NCBI GenBank assembly: GCA_030533445.1 | Contig: CM060080.1 | Coordinates: 8,791,717 to 8,855,716 of the forward strand | Direction of reading: 5' to 3' | DNA from: Cyprinodon diabolis | Lineage: Eukaryota > Chordata > Actinopteri > Cyprinodontiformes > Cyprinodontidae | Length of the DNA stretch: 64,000 bases | Shown: positions 23,515 to 35,565 of the stretch, piece by piece | Numbering within the stretch: the stretch's first letter is position 1 | Layout: every line of letters starts with the position of its first letter | Notes under the pieces: generated by a model | The model's database searches: none | Seen by the model: the letters and a program-made list of their open reading frames with translations, nothing else | Told to the model about the DNA's origin: nothing | Made by a program: the position numbers and the translations under genes

Positions 23515-24212
23515 GATTGGTTCAGGAAGACCCAATATGCAAAACACCACGGAGACGGAAACTGGAGTAAAAGTTTAACAATGTTTATTGAACAATAGTA
23601 AAATGAAAGAGTCAAGTACTGGTTCACTTCTGGGGATCTGGTTCACAGGCAACTGGAAGGGAGACAGTTCAGTTAGCCACGTAGCTGGTGAATGTGGAAA
23701 TGTTATCTTCAGAGATCTACCTTGAAGAATCCGGGTTTGGCTTTGAGAGAGGCACTGTTGGTTCCAGAGACTGTTTGATTCAGCAGAGTTCAGTTTCAGC
23801 TTCAGCGTCTTGCATCTAACGATAGGACAGACCTTGGTTTTCCAGCTCTTAGTCCAGAGCAGCATGGGAAATCCAGAGAAGGTTCTTCAGGTTTGGCTCT
23901 GAGGGCAGGCTCGACAGGTTAAGCTCATCCAGAGCTTACAGGACAAAAACAGGTTTCCTGTAGGCAGAGACAAAAGGTAATTAGTTTCCAGCTAGGAGAC
24001 TAGAGGCAACAAAGATTTCACAGAGGAAGTGAGGCTCAGGTGCTAACCAAACTGGATAAACACTGCGGCGTTGATGCGAGGTCTGAGGGCTGCTTATATG
24101 GTAGAGGATCCTCCTGATGATGAGATGGGTTTCAGGTGTGTCGAAGGCTCAGCTCAGGAGGATCCACAGTGAACTCTGCTGGAGACAGGTGGTACAGCTC
24201 CAGATCCCAACA
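23509..24212 (-). repeat. 5' LTR of the Gypsy element, with promoter
   Basis: Identical in length (704 bp) to the 3' LTR. On the minus strand a TATA box (CATATAAGC, TATAAG at 24093-24098) predicts a transcription start near 24068. Ends are TG...CA. Confidence 0.93.
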
Positions 24213-24557
24213 GACGGTTTATTGAAGGAACTAGTGACTCGCTCAGTGAGAGAATAGCTGTCATCCATGTCGATGGACTCAGGAATCAGGAATAGTTCAC
24301 TCAGCATCCATCATTATCGCTCACTAGTCTTGGCAGCGATTAGTTATTTCATCATCCTTCCTGTCTGAGATCAAACAGCACAGATTAGATGACAATAAGA
24401 AAATAAAGGAATTATTGGGTAAACTCCATAGAGCGGTCTGACATGTCATTGTTTCTGTGCTGCATTAAAAAGAGGGTGAGGATCTCCACTGCTCCAGGGA
24501 CCGCTGTGCCACTGCTCGCCGCTGCTCTATGCTGACCTTTATAACACAGACGTTCTT

Positions 24558-25355
24558 TGTCATGAACCGGGGACAGATGGACCTAGTAATGAAGGAGAGT
24601 CAGTCAGTAGGAATGTTCAAAAAGGTTTATTATATAAAACAAAAACTAAAGTGGAGCTGTGGCCCGCGGACACTGCAGGATGGGGAGCGGGGCACTGCCC
24701 AATCACAGACACTCTGGTTTAACAGTCCAGTCCTAGAATGTCCCCAAGAGCTGCAGTCCCAGAGGACATGCTGGAAGCCGATCCTGGTCAGGGATCCAGA
24801 ACAGACAGGAACAGACAGGGACAGGATCCAGATCAGGCAGGAACAGAAACAGGTGGCAGGATCCAGACTTCAAGGCATCCACAAGCTCCCAGGAGGGTTC
24901 AGAGTCTGACAGGGTGCGAAAGCGTGAGCAGGTGGTCACGCACAGGAGCAGACAGGATCAGGTGCAGATGAGCAGGCTCAGTGGAAGAGGGTAGCCGAGA
25001 CAGGACGTAGAACCAGAACTTGATGCAGGACTTTAAACTGGTCTCCTCCCGGGAGCCAGGCTTACTTGGGTAAAAACTGAACCTCCCCACATATAGAGCC
25101 AAAAACCCAGAGGACTCAGCAAGGGAGAAACAGTGGACGATCAGGAGACGAGACAAACACAAAAACCCTTTTTCCACTGGCTGCCAGGATCCAGGACATG
25201 AACCATGAAATAGAACCATGAACTGAACAGACAGACTGAACTGAATATAAACCAGAGGAAACAGGTGAGTGGAATAAATTATAACTGAGGCAGGGAGGGA
25301 AAACGACAGGTGAAAGGAATTACTAATTAAGGAGCAAACCGGCCAGATCATGACA
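24558..25355 (-). mobile_element. Solo LTR 1 (798 bp)
   Basis: Starts TGTCATGAAC and ends GATCATGACA, with a perfect 5-bp target duplication TTCTT (24553-24557 and 25356-25360). A TTTATTATATAAAAC segment gives AATAAA on the minus strand, so the LTR probably reads minus. No internal region remains: it is the product of LTR-LTR recombination. It is closely related to the solo LTR at 36278. Confidence 0.9.
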
Positions 25356-25360
25356 TTCTT

Positions 25361-27004
25361 GGTATTTCTGCACAGATCCTGATTCTAGATGTTGTTCCAC
25401 CAAAAAGAGAAAAAAATGAACCTACATCTTTGAAATAATAAAGGTTACATTTTGTCATTTCAACAGTTCAATACCTTGAAAATATATTTAAATGAAGAGT
25501 CTTGAAGATATTCTTTCGCTTAGCTAAGAACACATCATTGTTGGTTTTTAATATTTATCATTTTTTGGCTATAGTTGCATTTATCAAACTAACTTTACCA
25601 ACTATCTGTTATTATTGAATGAATGAAGGTAATTTGGAATCTTTCATCTTTGTCAGGAAAAAAACCCCATTTAATTAAGTTTGATTTATAGTGATAAAAC
25701 TAAACTATCAATTATGCATTTTAGGTTTGATTTTGCTCTTTGATCAAGTTTATTCCTCTACTGTGACAGGATCAATTAATATTAACAAAATTCAAAATAA
25801 AATTAGATACAATCACCTTCTGGTGTTTCATAGCTGAATTATACTTTCTATAAGTCATTTACAAAAACAGCCTGATTAAAAAAAGGACAATTTCATCTTT
25901 GAGGAATATTGTTTGTAGGAATGTAACAAAATGTTTTATGTCTTGATTTTCTTATTTATTTCTGTCTTATTTTGTTAATATATTCTTTATGACTACCACA
26001 GTAATTGAATTCTACATCTAAAATTGGCCCTGCGGTTATGTGCCACACTTTTTTACGTCTACAGATCATTTCTAAAAAATCTGATTTAATAAAATGGATC
26101 AAAGTCTGTAGCTGAGATGGGACCAAATGTGAGAATGTTAAAAGTTTAAAATAAAATACAGGCTGCAGGAAGAGGAGGAACTGGCGCATTCTGCTTTGTG
26201 CATTAGCTTTCCTATCAGGCTGACTCACTCTGGCTTTGTTCATGTCGTTATTTTGGAGTTTTGCAGAATCGCTCTTCTATTTCTGAGGCTCCTTGGCTAA
26301 AAAAAGATCCATCCTTCCTCCCATCTGTGTGCCTGCACCTCTACTCCTCTTTCTCTGCTCCTGCCCCATCATTGCAGACGCTGTGTCCTCTTCTCCTCTT
26401 TCTCTTTCCCTCCCTGCTCCATCCAACTCTCCAACCTAACAGGTCTTATTTCTTTGAACTTGTTTCTATCTCTCTTTCGTGATACAGTGATTATTTGTTT
26501 CTTTGTGGTTCCTCTGCTTCGCTTTCATTTATTTCCTTCATGTCTCTCTCCCTGCCTTTGTTCTTTCCTCCTCCAGCATCTTAATCCCTGAGCAGAGATG
26601 AATGTTCTGTACAGTAATGTAAGCCTTAAATTTCCACATTGCTGCAGGCTGTTATTTTGATGTATAACATAAATCCCCATTAGCTCATTATGGAGATAAC
26701 ACGACAGGGAGGATTTCCCCATAGTAGCACCCAGACCCAGTTTTTATAAGAGAAGCTAAACTCCCACTGTTGGGTTTCATGTTAATGCAAATCAGATCAA
26801 AGCTTCTCATGGTTTCAGTCACCAATAAAGACTAAATATTTTTTTTATTTTGAATCCACATCACATCACACATTAATAATGGTGGAGCAGAAGTTCTGGT
26901 GCTGCTCATTCTAGATCCAGTCAGAGAAGCTCCAGCTGCTGGATCCCTTAAACCATACCTCCAATTACACAGCAGTCTAGTTTTACCTTGTTTACCCATC
27001 CACC
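25361..27004. other. Intergenic sequence, nothing recognised
   Basis: AT-rich, with pyrimidine-rich stretches near 26280-26580. No exon or repeat that I can support. Confidence 0.5.
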
Positions 27005-27270
27005 GTAGCATTCTGTTCTATTCAGTTTATCTCTATAGCTCCAATTCACATCATGTCATCTCAGGTCACTTTATAGAGACAATTCAACCAGATCATCCAG
27101 TCAGATTGATTCAAAGTAAGCTGGTTCAAAGGAAAACCAGTTGATTGCATCGACTCATTGACTCAAATACAATCCCTCACACTAAGGATGTTTGTAGTGA
27201 CAGTGGAGAGGAAAAACTCCAGCAGAACCAGGCTCAGTGTGAGCGGCCATCTGCTGAGGCCGACTGGGGT
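27005..27270 (-). mobile_element. LINE 3'-end fragment, copy 1
   Basis: Matches the 61813-62340 and 50530-50900 segments: CAATTCACA, GTCATCTCA, CAACCAGATCATCCAGTCAG, GGAAAACCAGTTGATTGCAT, and CGGCCATCTGCTGAGGCCGA. In the longest copy this sequence follows the end of a LINE reverse-transcriptase frame, so it is taken as LINE 3' UTR, read on the minus strand. Confidence 0.7.
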
Positions 27271-27809
27271 TCATGTGCTTATTGTTCTCCATTATTCATC
27301 CAAACAACAATCTCCACTTCATCCAAAAACGTAACTGAGATATTGATAATTCATCATTCACTTTAATGCTGGTTCTTCAATTCAACTGAGGCTGCAGGAA
27401 AAAAGAAACCTAAGCCTAGATATGATAGGAGTGAAAACTTGTGTTTATTTAAACCGTGCTATATAAATAAAGTGGATTGGATTGGATTGAAAAGGAGCGC
27501 TGCCAGGAATTTGGGGCCCAATGTAAGACATTTATATCTGTAATAATAAATAATCAGTCTGCATGGAGGATTCCACTGAGGGGTGTGAGAACTTCCTGAG
27601 CCTCATTAAAATGGTTTCTTAGCATCAGGAGCTACATCCAGCCTCCCCCTCATGAGCCTCATGAGCTCGTCAGTCCCTCCCTGCCTCATTGTGCTGAAGC
27701 TTTAAACCTGCAGGGGTCACCAGAGGCATCAAGTAAAGCTTCTGTCCTTCACATTTTTCCTGCATTACTTTTACTTTACTATGCTGGGGAAGATTTTCAG
27801 TCAATCCAG

Positions 27810-28200
27810 GTCAAAAAACAATCCACTGGACTTTGTTTCCAAGCTTAAAGACGTTCCGCTTCCCATCCAGGAAGCTTTTTCAACCCACATATGTTGTTCC
27901 CCTGCAGGTCAACCACCTTCGCTATGCAGGAGCGATGGGGGTTTAGATGCAGGGGAACAACATATCTCACCCAGTCAGCCAGGCCAGTAATGACCTTAAC
28001 GGCTGCCATTATCAAGGGGCGGAGCTAGTTTTCCAGTTTCAATTTGCATGTTTTCTAAACAAAAACAAGGCTTTTGTTGAGCTACTGTATAAAGCCTTAA
28101 AATCAACGCTATTTCTGACATTTTGAAATGAAAAAGTTTCCTGGATGGAAAGAGAAACGTCTTCAAGCTTGGAAACAAAGACCAGTGGATTGTTTTTGAC
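27810..28200. repeat. Nested inverted repeat (MITE-like)
   Basis: Outer imperfect arms of about 75 bases (27810-27885 and 28130-28200; CAATCCACTGG, TTTGTTTCCAAGCTT, GACGTT, CCATCCAGGAA). Inside lies an 18-bp perfect inverted repeat (27889-27906 and 27948-27965). No coding content. Confidence 0.8.
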
Positions 28201-30786
28201 TTTAACATTTTGGTTTTACTTTTACACTTGTACTGGAGTAAAAAGCTGAAGTTGATCCTCTAACTTGTAAGAACTTTAGATTTAAGAGGAGATTCTGTGA
28301 AACTGCAGAAAAATCAAAAACATCATCATAAAATGACTCAGTCAGGCTTGATTCCTGTTTAAATGTATTTTGGTTTTTAGAGGATGATGATAAACCTCAG
28401 ATTAAATCTTATTTGGGAATAAGATTATTTTCTATAACATTTAGTTTAATGTATTTATTGCCGCTCCTCATGGTGGGTGCAGCCTGGCTGAAACGTAGCA
28501 GACGTTTGGGAACAAGAATGTTTTTAGGAAGGAAATGCTGGGAAACCAGGAGACATCGCCTTCCACCCTGCAGCTAAATATTTAACATGGCTTAATGCAC
28601 GGCACGGAGGAGCAGCCTAAGAGGCTCTCCTCATCCTCACATCTGCTCTGACTTCCACTCCCTGAACAAGACGGGAAGCTTCTGGATCTGATGGTTTTTC
28701 TTCTTACTTCCACGTCTTCAGGCTGAGAGCGGCAGATCAGAACTCCTTAAACATGTCCGACCCATCAGGGAACCTTGTTCCAGCGCAGACACAGGCAGGC
28801 AGCCATTGTTCTGATCTGGGCTTTTTATTGGTCGCTGTTGATTTAAGACTCAATAAGTAAATAAGTCAAAGAAAAAGAGAAAATGACAGATGCTGAGAAA
28901 ACACAGGAAACACAATTAGATATAAGAACGAGGAATAAAAACACCATAAGAATTAATACTGATTCAAACAGGAAGGAAACACAGAAACATTTTTTCTTCT
29001 CTGAAGCTCAGCTCATTTTTTTCAGTCACAGTCAGAGAAAAAACATTTATGGGGGTCTGATCAGCAACCTGTTTCACGTCTCATTCACTTTATTCTGACA
29101 GGTCGCTGCAGCTGTCTGATCTATTTTCTATAGTTCTAGTGAGGATGCAGGCAGCAGCGTCTGGATCAGCTGCAGCTGTCTGATCTACTTTCTTAGTTCT
29201 AGTGAGGATGCAGGCAGCAGCGTCTGGATCAACTTTACATGACTGTTTTTATGTATTTTTTACTGTTATCAAGGCTGCACTTAAAAAAAAGAAAATGTCT
29301 ATAGAGCTGTTGTTAACGAAGTTTCTTTTTGTTTACACTTGTGTATGCAAAAGTACAATTAAATCTAAGTCTAAGTTAGTCCAGCCCCATATATAATATT
29401 AAGATTCCTTATTATTTAGATGTTGTTGGCCTTTTCTGTTAGTTTCTAACTATTTAACTCTGTCTTTGTAAAGCAAGTTTGTGTTTTTTTATTTGAAGTT
29501 TGATATCAGAATTTAATTTGCCGTCTTACTGAGACCGTCTGGTTCCCTGGGAAACTATAATCCCTACAACAGTCGGTCAGTACCGGCCCAAACCCACCAC
29601 CCACTCCCTGGTTCTGCCTTTCTAGAGGGTCCCAAACAGGAATAACTAAATGCTAATTATTAATTCCAATACTAATGCAGTAGTTTCTTTGCACCTTGCA
29701 TAGGTCCAGTCTGTAAGGATACTAACTAAAGCTTGCAGTTGATCAGCTGCTCACTTGAAAGGGTTTTACCCCCCGAGGCTTTTGAACTGGTTCCTCATTT
29801 TGGGACCAGTAATTAATTCTAGGATCAATAAAAAGGGTTAGAGCTAATCCTGACTCCACATGGTGGAGGCAGTGCATCGATTTCCTGCCGGTCGGTGGCA
29901 CATTGATCGCATCCGTCTCTTCCCACTTTGCATTCCTTAAGTGAGGCTTTATCCTATGTTGCCTTTGATCTCTGCACTGTGACATTTACTTATTTCCAGT
30001 AAATGAGCAGCAGATCTAGAAATAGCTGAAGTCTGGATATTGAGCTACACGAACAGAAATGGCAGCCCACTGCCAACGCTGTCGCCTGTTTAGACATTTG
30101 CTTTGTTTTAATCTGTCGTTCACATGCAGTCAGGAATACCTTTGTTAGACTCATCAGTTGGCTCGTTGCTTGGGGCTGCGAAAGTGAATCCCAAGCTCCA
30201 TGCTGCATGCTGATTGGACATAAGTGAAGGTCACTCATGCGTTATAATTAGAGTAATTACAGTCATCAGATTCCTGCCGTGACACTCCAGTCGGTGAAAG
30301 ACTTACAGTTGATCCAGAGACTGTTAGGATGTATGAATGGATGAATTTATTGATTATTTATTCATTAAAATGTTGAGTGTTGTTGAGTGTTTTATAGTCA
30401 CTGTCTGGTTCTCTAAGAGAAAATTTAGTCTTTTTTTTAACCTTTACCCTCAATGATCCACTACTAAAAAACAGCATATATTCACTAAAACTCTTTTGTT
30501 TAGTGGCCGTGTTAAGTTAATGATTTATTAACATGTTGTTTTTCTAAAGATGGCAACATATTGGAACAAATCTTCACAGCATCTGTTTTCAATCACCTCC
30601 TTTGACTTTGTTTATGTCAGACTTCACTGATGTCTTTTCCAATGGAGAGCTAGCCATTGAACCAGCAGCACAGTTTGGATATAAAATTCACAAACAGTCA
30701 TAAATAAGGTAAAAACTTACAGAGAAACACACAGTTAGTCAATACTGCAGCTTTAACACCAAGGCCCTAAAAATTTTTCAGGGTAT
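28201..30786. other. Intergenic sequence with one local duplication
   Basis: No exon seen. A 63-64 bp tandem duplication lies at 29105-29231 (see separate entry). The rest is unremarkable. Confidence 0.5.
29105..29231. repeat. Tandem duplication of ~64 bp
   Basis: Two adjacent copies (29105-29168 and 29169-29231) beginning GCTGCAGCTGTCTGATCTA and ending CAGCGTCTGGATCA, differing by a few bases. Confidence 0.9.
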
Positions 30787-31610
30787 CTGGGGTCTGTTTC
30801 ATGAATCAGGTTTAGTGAAAACTCTTAAGTGCTCTAAACCTGAAATCAGTGAAACTCTGAGTATTCCGTTTCCTCATCCTCTGTTTCTGTTGACATAGTA
30901 ACATCCTCCCAGAGCTAACTTGGTCAGCAGCAGGTTACTATCAATAAACTCAGTTTCCTCTGTCTCCGCTCTCCTTAAAGCCAATCACACTGTTTTATTT
31001 CCTGATTTAGTCAGATTTATGTCATAATTTTAAACACAAAAATATATGAAAATCATTCCCTAGGTCTGTTAGACTAATTAGGTTTTAAAAACAAACATTC
31101 TTTTAAAGAATGATCGGCATTAAATCACAGAGAATCAAATATTTATAGGGGGAGGATTCTAGAACTCAGTGACAGGATAGAAGATTACTGGTTTTTGGTT
31201 TGTTTTATATGAGCGAGATGCAGATCAATTTATTTTTATTTTGTTATATTTACAGTACATGAAGAACTACTGAAATTATTTTCAGATTACACATTAATAG
31301 ATTAATTAATTCTAATAAAGAAAAGGAATTACTTTAGAGTAAGGATTAGTATTCACTGGATGATAACAACCTAATGAGCCTACTGACATAATCTGAAGCC
31401 ATTCTATGGGACTGATAGCCACTAATAACGGCCATTTATTGGGATGATAACATCCGAAGCACGGCTGCAAACAGCCACTCAGTATTTACTGTGTGAAAGA
31501 AGACAGAATCAACATGAGGAGGAACCCATGAGACGATGAACAGGTTCTATCTATTACCATGTTTCTAGATCTCATCTTCACCTGGTGACAGGTGATTTCA
31601 ATCTGAAAAT
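30787..31610. repeat. Interspersed repeat, copy 2
   Basis: Same family as 17141-18030, starting GGGGTCTGTTTCATGAATCAGG and sharing the CATAGTAACATCCTCCCAGAGC and GAGGAACCCATGAGACGATG blocks. Its continuation seems to resume at about 32920 after an inserted 1.3 kb of other repeats. Confidence 0.65.
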
Positions 31611-31943
31611 CTCACATGAAGAGAAAAGATTACGAGAAATATATTGATACACAATTACTTTCTCTTTGGCACTCAGACCTAGCGCTGAATTTTGATATAT
31701 ATGCATGAAGAGGAGAAGAGAATAGGGCTGTTTCCTCCCCAGGCCTGAAACTGGTGGTGGAGTGGAGATAGATGAAGTTGGTCAGTCTGTAGACTGCTGT
31801 TAGCGAGATGGTATGCTGAGTTTTATGGGGAGATACAGTGGACTGCGTGAGCTGTTACTAGAGCTTTACTCAGGGACCTGGAAGATGGAAGTCCAGTTGG
31901 ATAACACAGGTTGAGAGAAACCTCTCCATGATGAGCAAGCATG

Positions 31944-32640
31944 AAGCTACAGTGGAGAGGAAAAACCGGCAACCCTCTAATTACAGGCCAAACTCCTGCA
32001 TCCGACGCCACTGTCTCCCCAATGATGACACCAATTCAACCCTCCTCCAGCCCCTCCTCCACCATCGTAGCTAAAGCTCCATCAGCGTTTCATTCCTTCA
32101 GGACTCTTACTGCGTTTCCTGTCTCATCTTAACTGAGTTTTTCAGATTGCAATCACCTGTCAGCAGGTAAAGATGAGGTCTAAAAACATTCTAATAGATA
32201 GAACCTGTTCATCGTCTCATGGGTTCCTCCTCATGTTGATTCTGTCTTCTTTCACACAGTAAATACTGAGTGGCTGTTTGCAGCCGTGCTTCGGATGTTA
32301 TCATCCCAATAAATGGCCGTTATTAGCGGCTATCAGTCCCATAGAATGGCTTCAGATTATGCCAGTGGGCTCAGTAGGTTGTTATCGAGTGAAAGAAATC
32401 CTAACTCTAAAGTAAAGAAACCTCTGTCAGAACCAGGCTCAACATGGGGGTCTTCTACTAGACCGGTTAGGATTGAGACAGGGAACGCAGTAAGAGTCCT
32501 GAAGGAATGAAACTCTGATGGAGCTTTAGCTACGATGGTGGAGGAGGGGCTGGAGGAGGGTTGAATTGGTGTCATCATTGGGGAGACAGTGGCGTCGGAT
32601 GCAGGAGTTTGCCCTGTAATTAGAGGGTTGCCGGTTTGAG
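31944..32640. repeat. Inverted-repeat complex
   Basis: Segment 31960-32130 recurs inverted at 32460-32640 (GGTTGCC, CATCCGACGCCACTGTCTCC, CCTCCTCCAGCCCC, GGACTCTTACTGCG). Between them, 32150-32420 is an inverted copy of 31330-31600, part of the upstream repeat. The order A-B-A'-B' is not a simple palindrome, so at least two rearrangements are needed. Confidence 0.75.
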
Positions 32641-32885
32641 CCCTGGCTCCAGCTTTCAGTGTCGCTGCTTTTGCCTACTGATTGTGGTCAGAGTGCCTGG
32701 TGGCGCCTGCGTACGCAGGTTCGCCTCTGTCAGTGAGCCCCAGGGCAGCTGTGGCCACGATGTAGTTTGCCACCATCAATGTGTGCATGAATGGGTGAAT
32801 AACTGGATGTAGTGTAAATCACTTTGGTCAAGTCTCCTGACTTTAAAATGCGCCATATAGGTACCTGCCATTTACCATACACTGA
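32585..32885 (+). mobile_element. tRNA-derived SINE
   Basis: A tRNA-like head with a B-box-like GGTTTGAGCCC at 32633-32643 is followed by the body typical of a widespread fish SINE: GAGCCCCAGGGCAGCTGTGGC, GTGTGCATGAATGGGTGAAT, TGTAGTGTAAATCACTTTGG, and a 3' end GCGCCATATAGGTACCTGCC near ATTTACCAT. Its head is shared with the inverted segment at 31960. Confidence 0.75.
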
Positions 32886-32989
32886 TCTACTACTATACAA
32901 TAAATAATTATGTAATATCATTGTGGTCACAACAGGCTATGGCAAGCCATTTTGATATGTACTGGTTTTAATGAATATGTATTCCACAT

Positions 32990-34700
32990 CTAGACTAAAC
33001 ACCCTGGATGTCTATAAATTTATTTCAGATCTCAACATCCCTTCGTTAATGGTCATGATTTCTATTATTTTGACTATGGAGAAATGTTTTTCAGATATCA
33101 TGAAAACATTTTCAGTGAAGCTGATAAATGTCAGAATGGCCACTTAAAATGTGAAAACAGCTCTAGATGTAGAAAACTTCATTCTTACTACTATAATTTT
33201 GTTTTTTAACTTTTTGAAATGTAGTTTCTGCTGAGAAAAATGTAATATAGAAATTATATCCTTACCGTTAGGTCTAGGAGGGTGATTTTGATGATCTAGA
33301 AATAGAACAACAGAAAGGAGAGTGCTTTTGATAAATGTAAAAATGGCCTGCCATAGCCCACTTCATATAAATTTATACATTAACTGGAGCAACAATATTC
33401 TCCTTCCCCATCTTTCTCTCCTTTGCATCTGTAGCGCTGTTTCTGTGTTTTTTAAACATATTCTCCATTTTTTTTGTTTTTATTTTGTTCATTTCTTTTC
33501 ATACTTGTTGCGAATGTGTTAAACTTTGACTGGTTCTACTTAGAGTTGATGGCAGCTGTTGTGAAACTGAACACTCAGAGTTCCCGAGTTACGGATTTGA
33601 ATCTGAGTTTGTTAAACCTGCTTGGTGAAACGAACCCAAGGTGTTCAAACATTATTCCCCGCATGTGTTTCCATTCTGAGAACCAGGTTAAGAATCTGGT
33701 CATTTTTCACAATAAAACACCCTTTTAGACTCGGAAAATAAATCCACCAGAAATTTTAGAAGTTATCCACTAATAAATGACACATGACCCGGTACCGGGC
33801 CAGATCCTGGGGGTCAGGGATCAATGCTATAGAGGACACTGGAGCAGACCTTTTACACAAACGGTCATTTTAAAAGGACTTATGGGACTTAAAGGACTTA
33901 TGGGAAAGAAAAAAATATATCTAACCAACTAACATGGGTAAAGGGTAAAATAATTTAGAAAGAGAAAATACTGAAATCCTATTGACCTAATATACATAAA
34001 ATGAAGCAGCTTATAAAGTTAATGTTCTGTTTTATGAAGCTTCTATTTAAAACACTGGTTACATATCTACTTAACAACTGACTGAATGCCTTTGAACTGC
34101 AATCCAACATTTTCCAACAGTAAAGAGTTTCTATTCCTCCTGGAAACTGCAATTAGCACTTCCTCTTTCCACCTCTTTCTAAGCTGTGTTTGCATGTCTT
34201 TCATTGCATTTCTGTACCTTCTCTCTGATTTCCATCCGTCAGACAGCTCATTGAAAGCCCCTCAGAGGTTAGAGCTGGGTGTATGTCAGAGCATGGCTAC
34301 TGTCAGTCACTGTACATGCTGCCAAATGCCCCCATGAGATGCCTTTAATTGGTTCACTTGCATCATAGTGTTCCAAACATATGTGACTCTGCAGGTTGAA
34401 CAGCTGTTGTCTGTAGCAACAGAAGGAAATGCTTTAGTTGGCAGAGAAAATGTAATCGGCTGTCCCTGATTATTTAGGAGATAAGATATGTTTTCCTTCT
34501 CATCATTCAGCAATATATTTGACCAAGGTCTTCTACATTTAGTTTATTTTCTAAAACCTAATTGTTTTGGCAATATAATCCAGTCTCTTTGGTTGTTTAG
34601 TTGCTTTCTTTTCTGCCCTACCAGTTTCTCTTCTTGTTCCTCCTACATGTAGATTACACAGCTGATATTAACTGGCTATCCAAGAACAAGGCCCTGTTAG
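32990..34700. other. Intergenic sequence, nothing recognised
   Basis: AT-rich. No exon, RNA gene or repeat I can support. Confidence 0.45.
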
Positions 34701-34729
34701 AGTCTTGTTTCTGAATGTTGACAGGCCTC

Positions 34730-35460
34730 CAAAGTCCAAAACAACATTTTGTAATTTTTTCAGTGAACTTTTGTCTGTGATAGTGATGAACATAACTACT
34801 TAATTATGTTAACATGTTAAACAGCCAACACACATAATAGAGGACATATTCTGGACCTGCTCATCAGCAAAGGTGTAAATATTTCTAAGGTTTCCCTATC
34901 AGACCAGTTTTCTGTTTACTTTGAAACCATTTTTCCAATTGATCTAATTACCAAAAGAAATGTTATAAGAAAGCGTGCTAAGTAAAGTTAACTGTCCCCA
35001 GAATTACCCTTTTCTTTCCACTTTCCCCTGTAACTCAGTAGATGAGCTGGTTGATAGTTTCCATTCTATAGCTGAAGAAATAATTGTTTCCATGGATCCA
35101 TTTAAAGTGAAGGTCATCTCTGGGAAGATGAAATCTTCATGGAGAGATGCGCCAGCAGTGAGAAATAAAAAAAAGTGGGAGGGCCAAAAAGCCAAACGAA
35201 TGTGGCAAAAGATTGAACTCCAGGTTCACTGAAATCTATAAAGGGAAACTTCACATGTATAATTTAAGACTAAAAGATGCAACAGAATCTTTCTGCTGTC
35301 AGATTATCAACAAAAACCTTAATTAATGCCCTCACCTTATTGCCACAGATTAACAGGTTAAGAAACATGCCTATCACAGTGGCTGATGATGATATTATCT
35401 TGGCACTGATGTCTGGTCTGATTACTCATTTCACACACCTGTTTAGCTTTGCCCAGTTCT
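34730..35460 (+). mobile_element. LINE fossil (L2/Maui-like), endonuclease-to-RT linker
   Basis: Shifting + strand frames read RPPKSKTTFCNFFSELLSV, then NRGHILDLLISKGVNISKV-type sequence, LSDQFSVYFE, and PCNSVDELVDSFHSIAEEI...VKVISGKMKSSWRDAP. These are conserved pieces between the endonuclease and reverse transcriptase of fish L2-type LINEs. Many stops interrupt it, and the RT itself is absent. Confidence 0.7.
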
Positions 35461-35565
35461 CAATACCTGTTTTACTGATGCCCCTGTACTAGTTTCTTAA
35501 CCAGCCTTCAGACCAGTAATCAGTGCCAGATTATGTTCAAGTGATTGGTGAGACTTATTCTACTA

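Larger units (their letters stand above)
18431..24212 (-). mobile_element. Full-length Ty3/Gypsy chromovirus-type LTR retrotransposon
   Basis: Two direct LTRs of 704 bp (18431-19134 and 23509-24212) enclose gag, protease, reverse transcriptase/RNase H, integrase and a chromodomain, all on the minus strand. A 5-bp target duplication GACGG flanks it (18426-18430 and 24213-24217). I counted six mismatches between the LTRs (about 99% identity), so the insertion is young. Gag is open, but pol is broken by frameshifts (C11 run at 21993-22003, near 20420, near 19700) and an in-frame TGA at 19470-19472. Chromodomain plus domain order place it with the Tf1/sushi-like vertebrate chromoviruses (family knowledge). 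The copy is dead by its own proteins but retains its cis signals. Confidence 0.96.
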
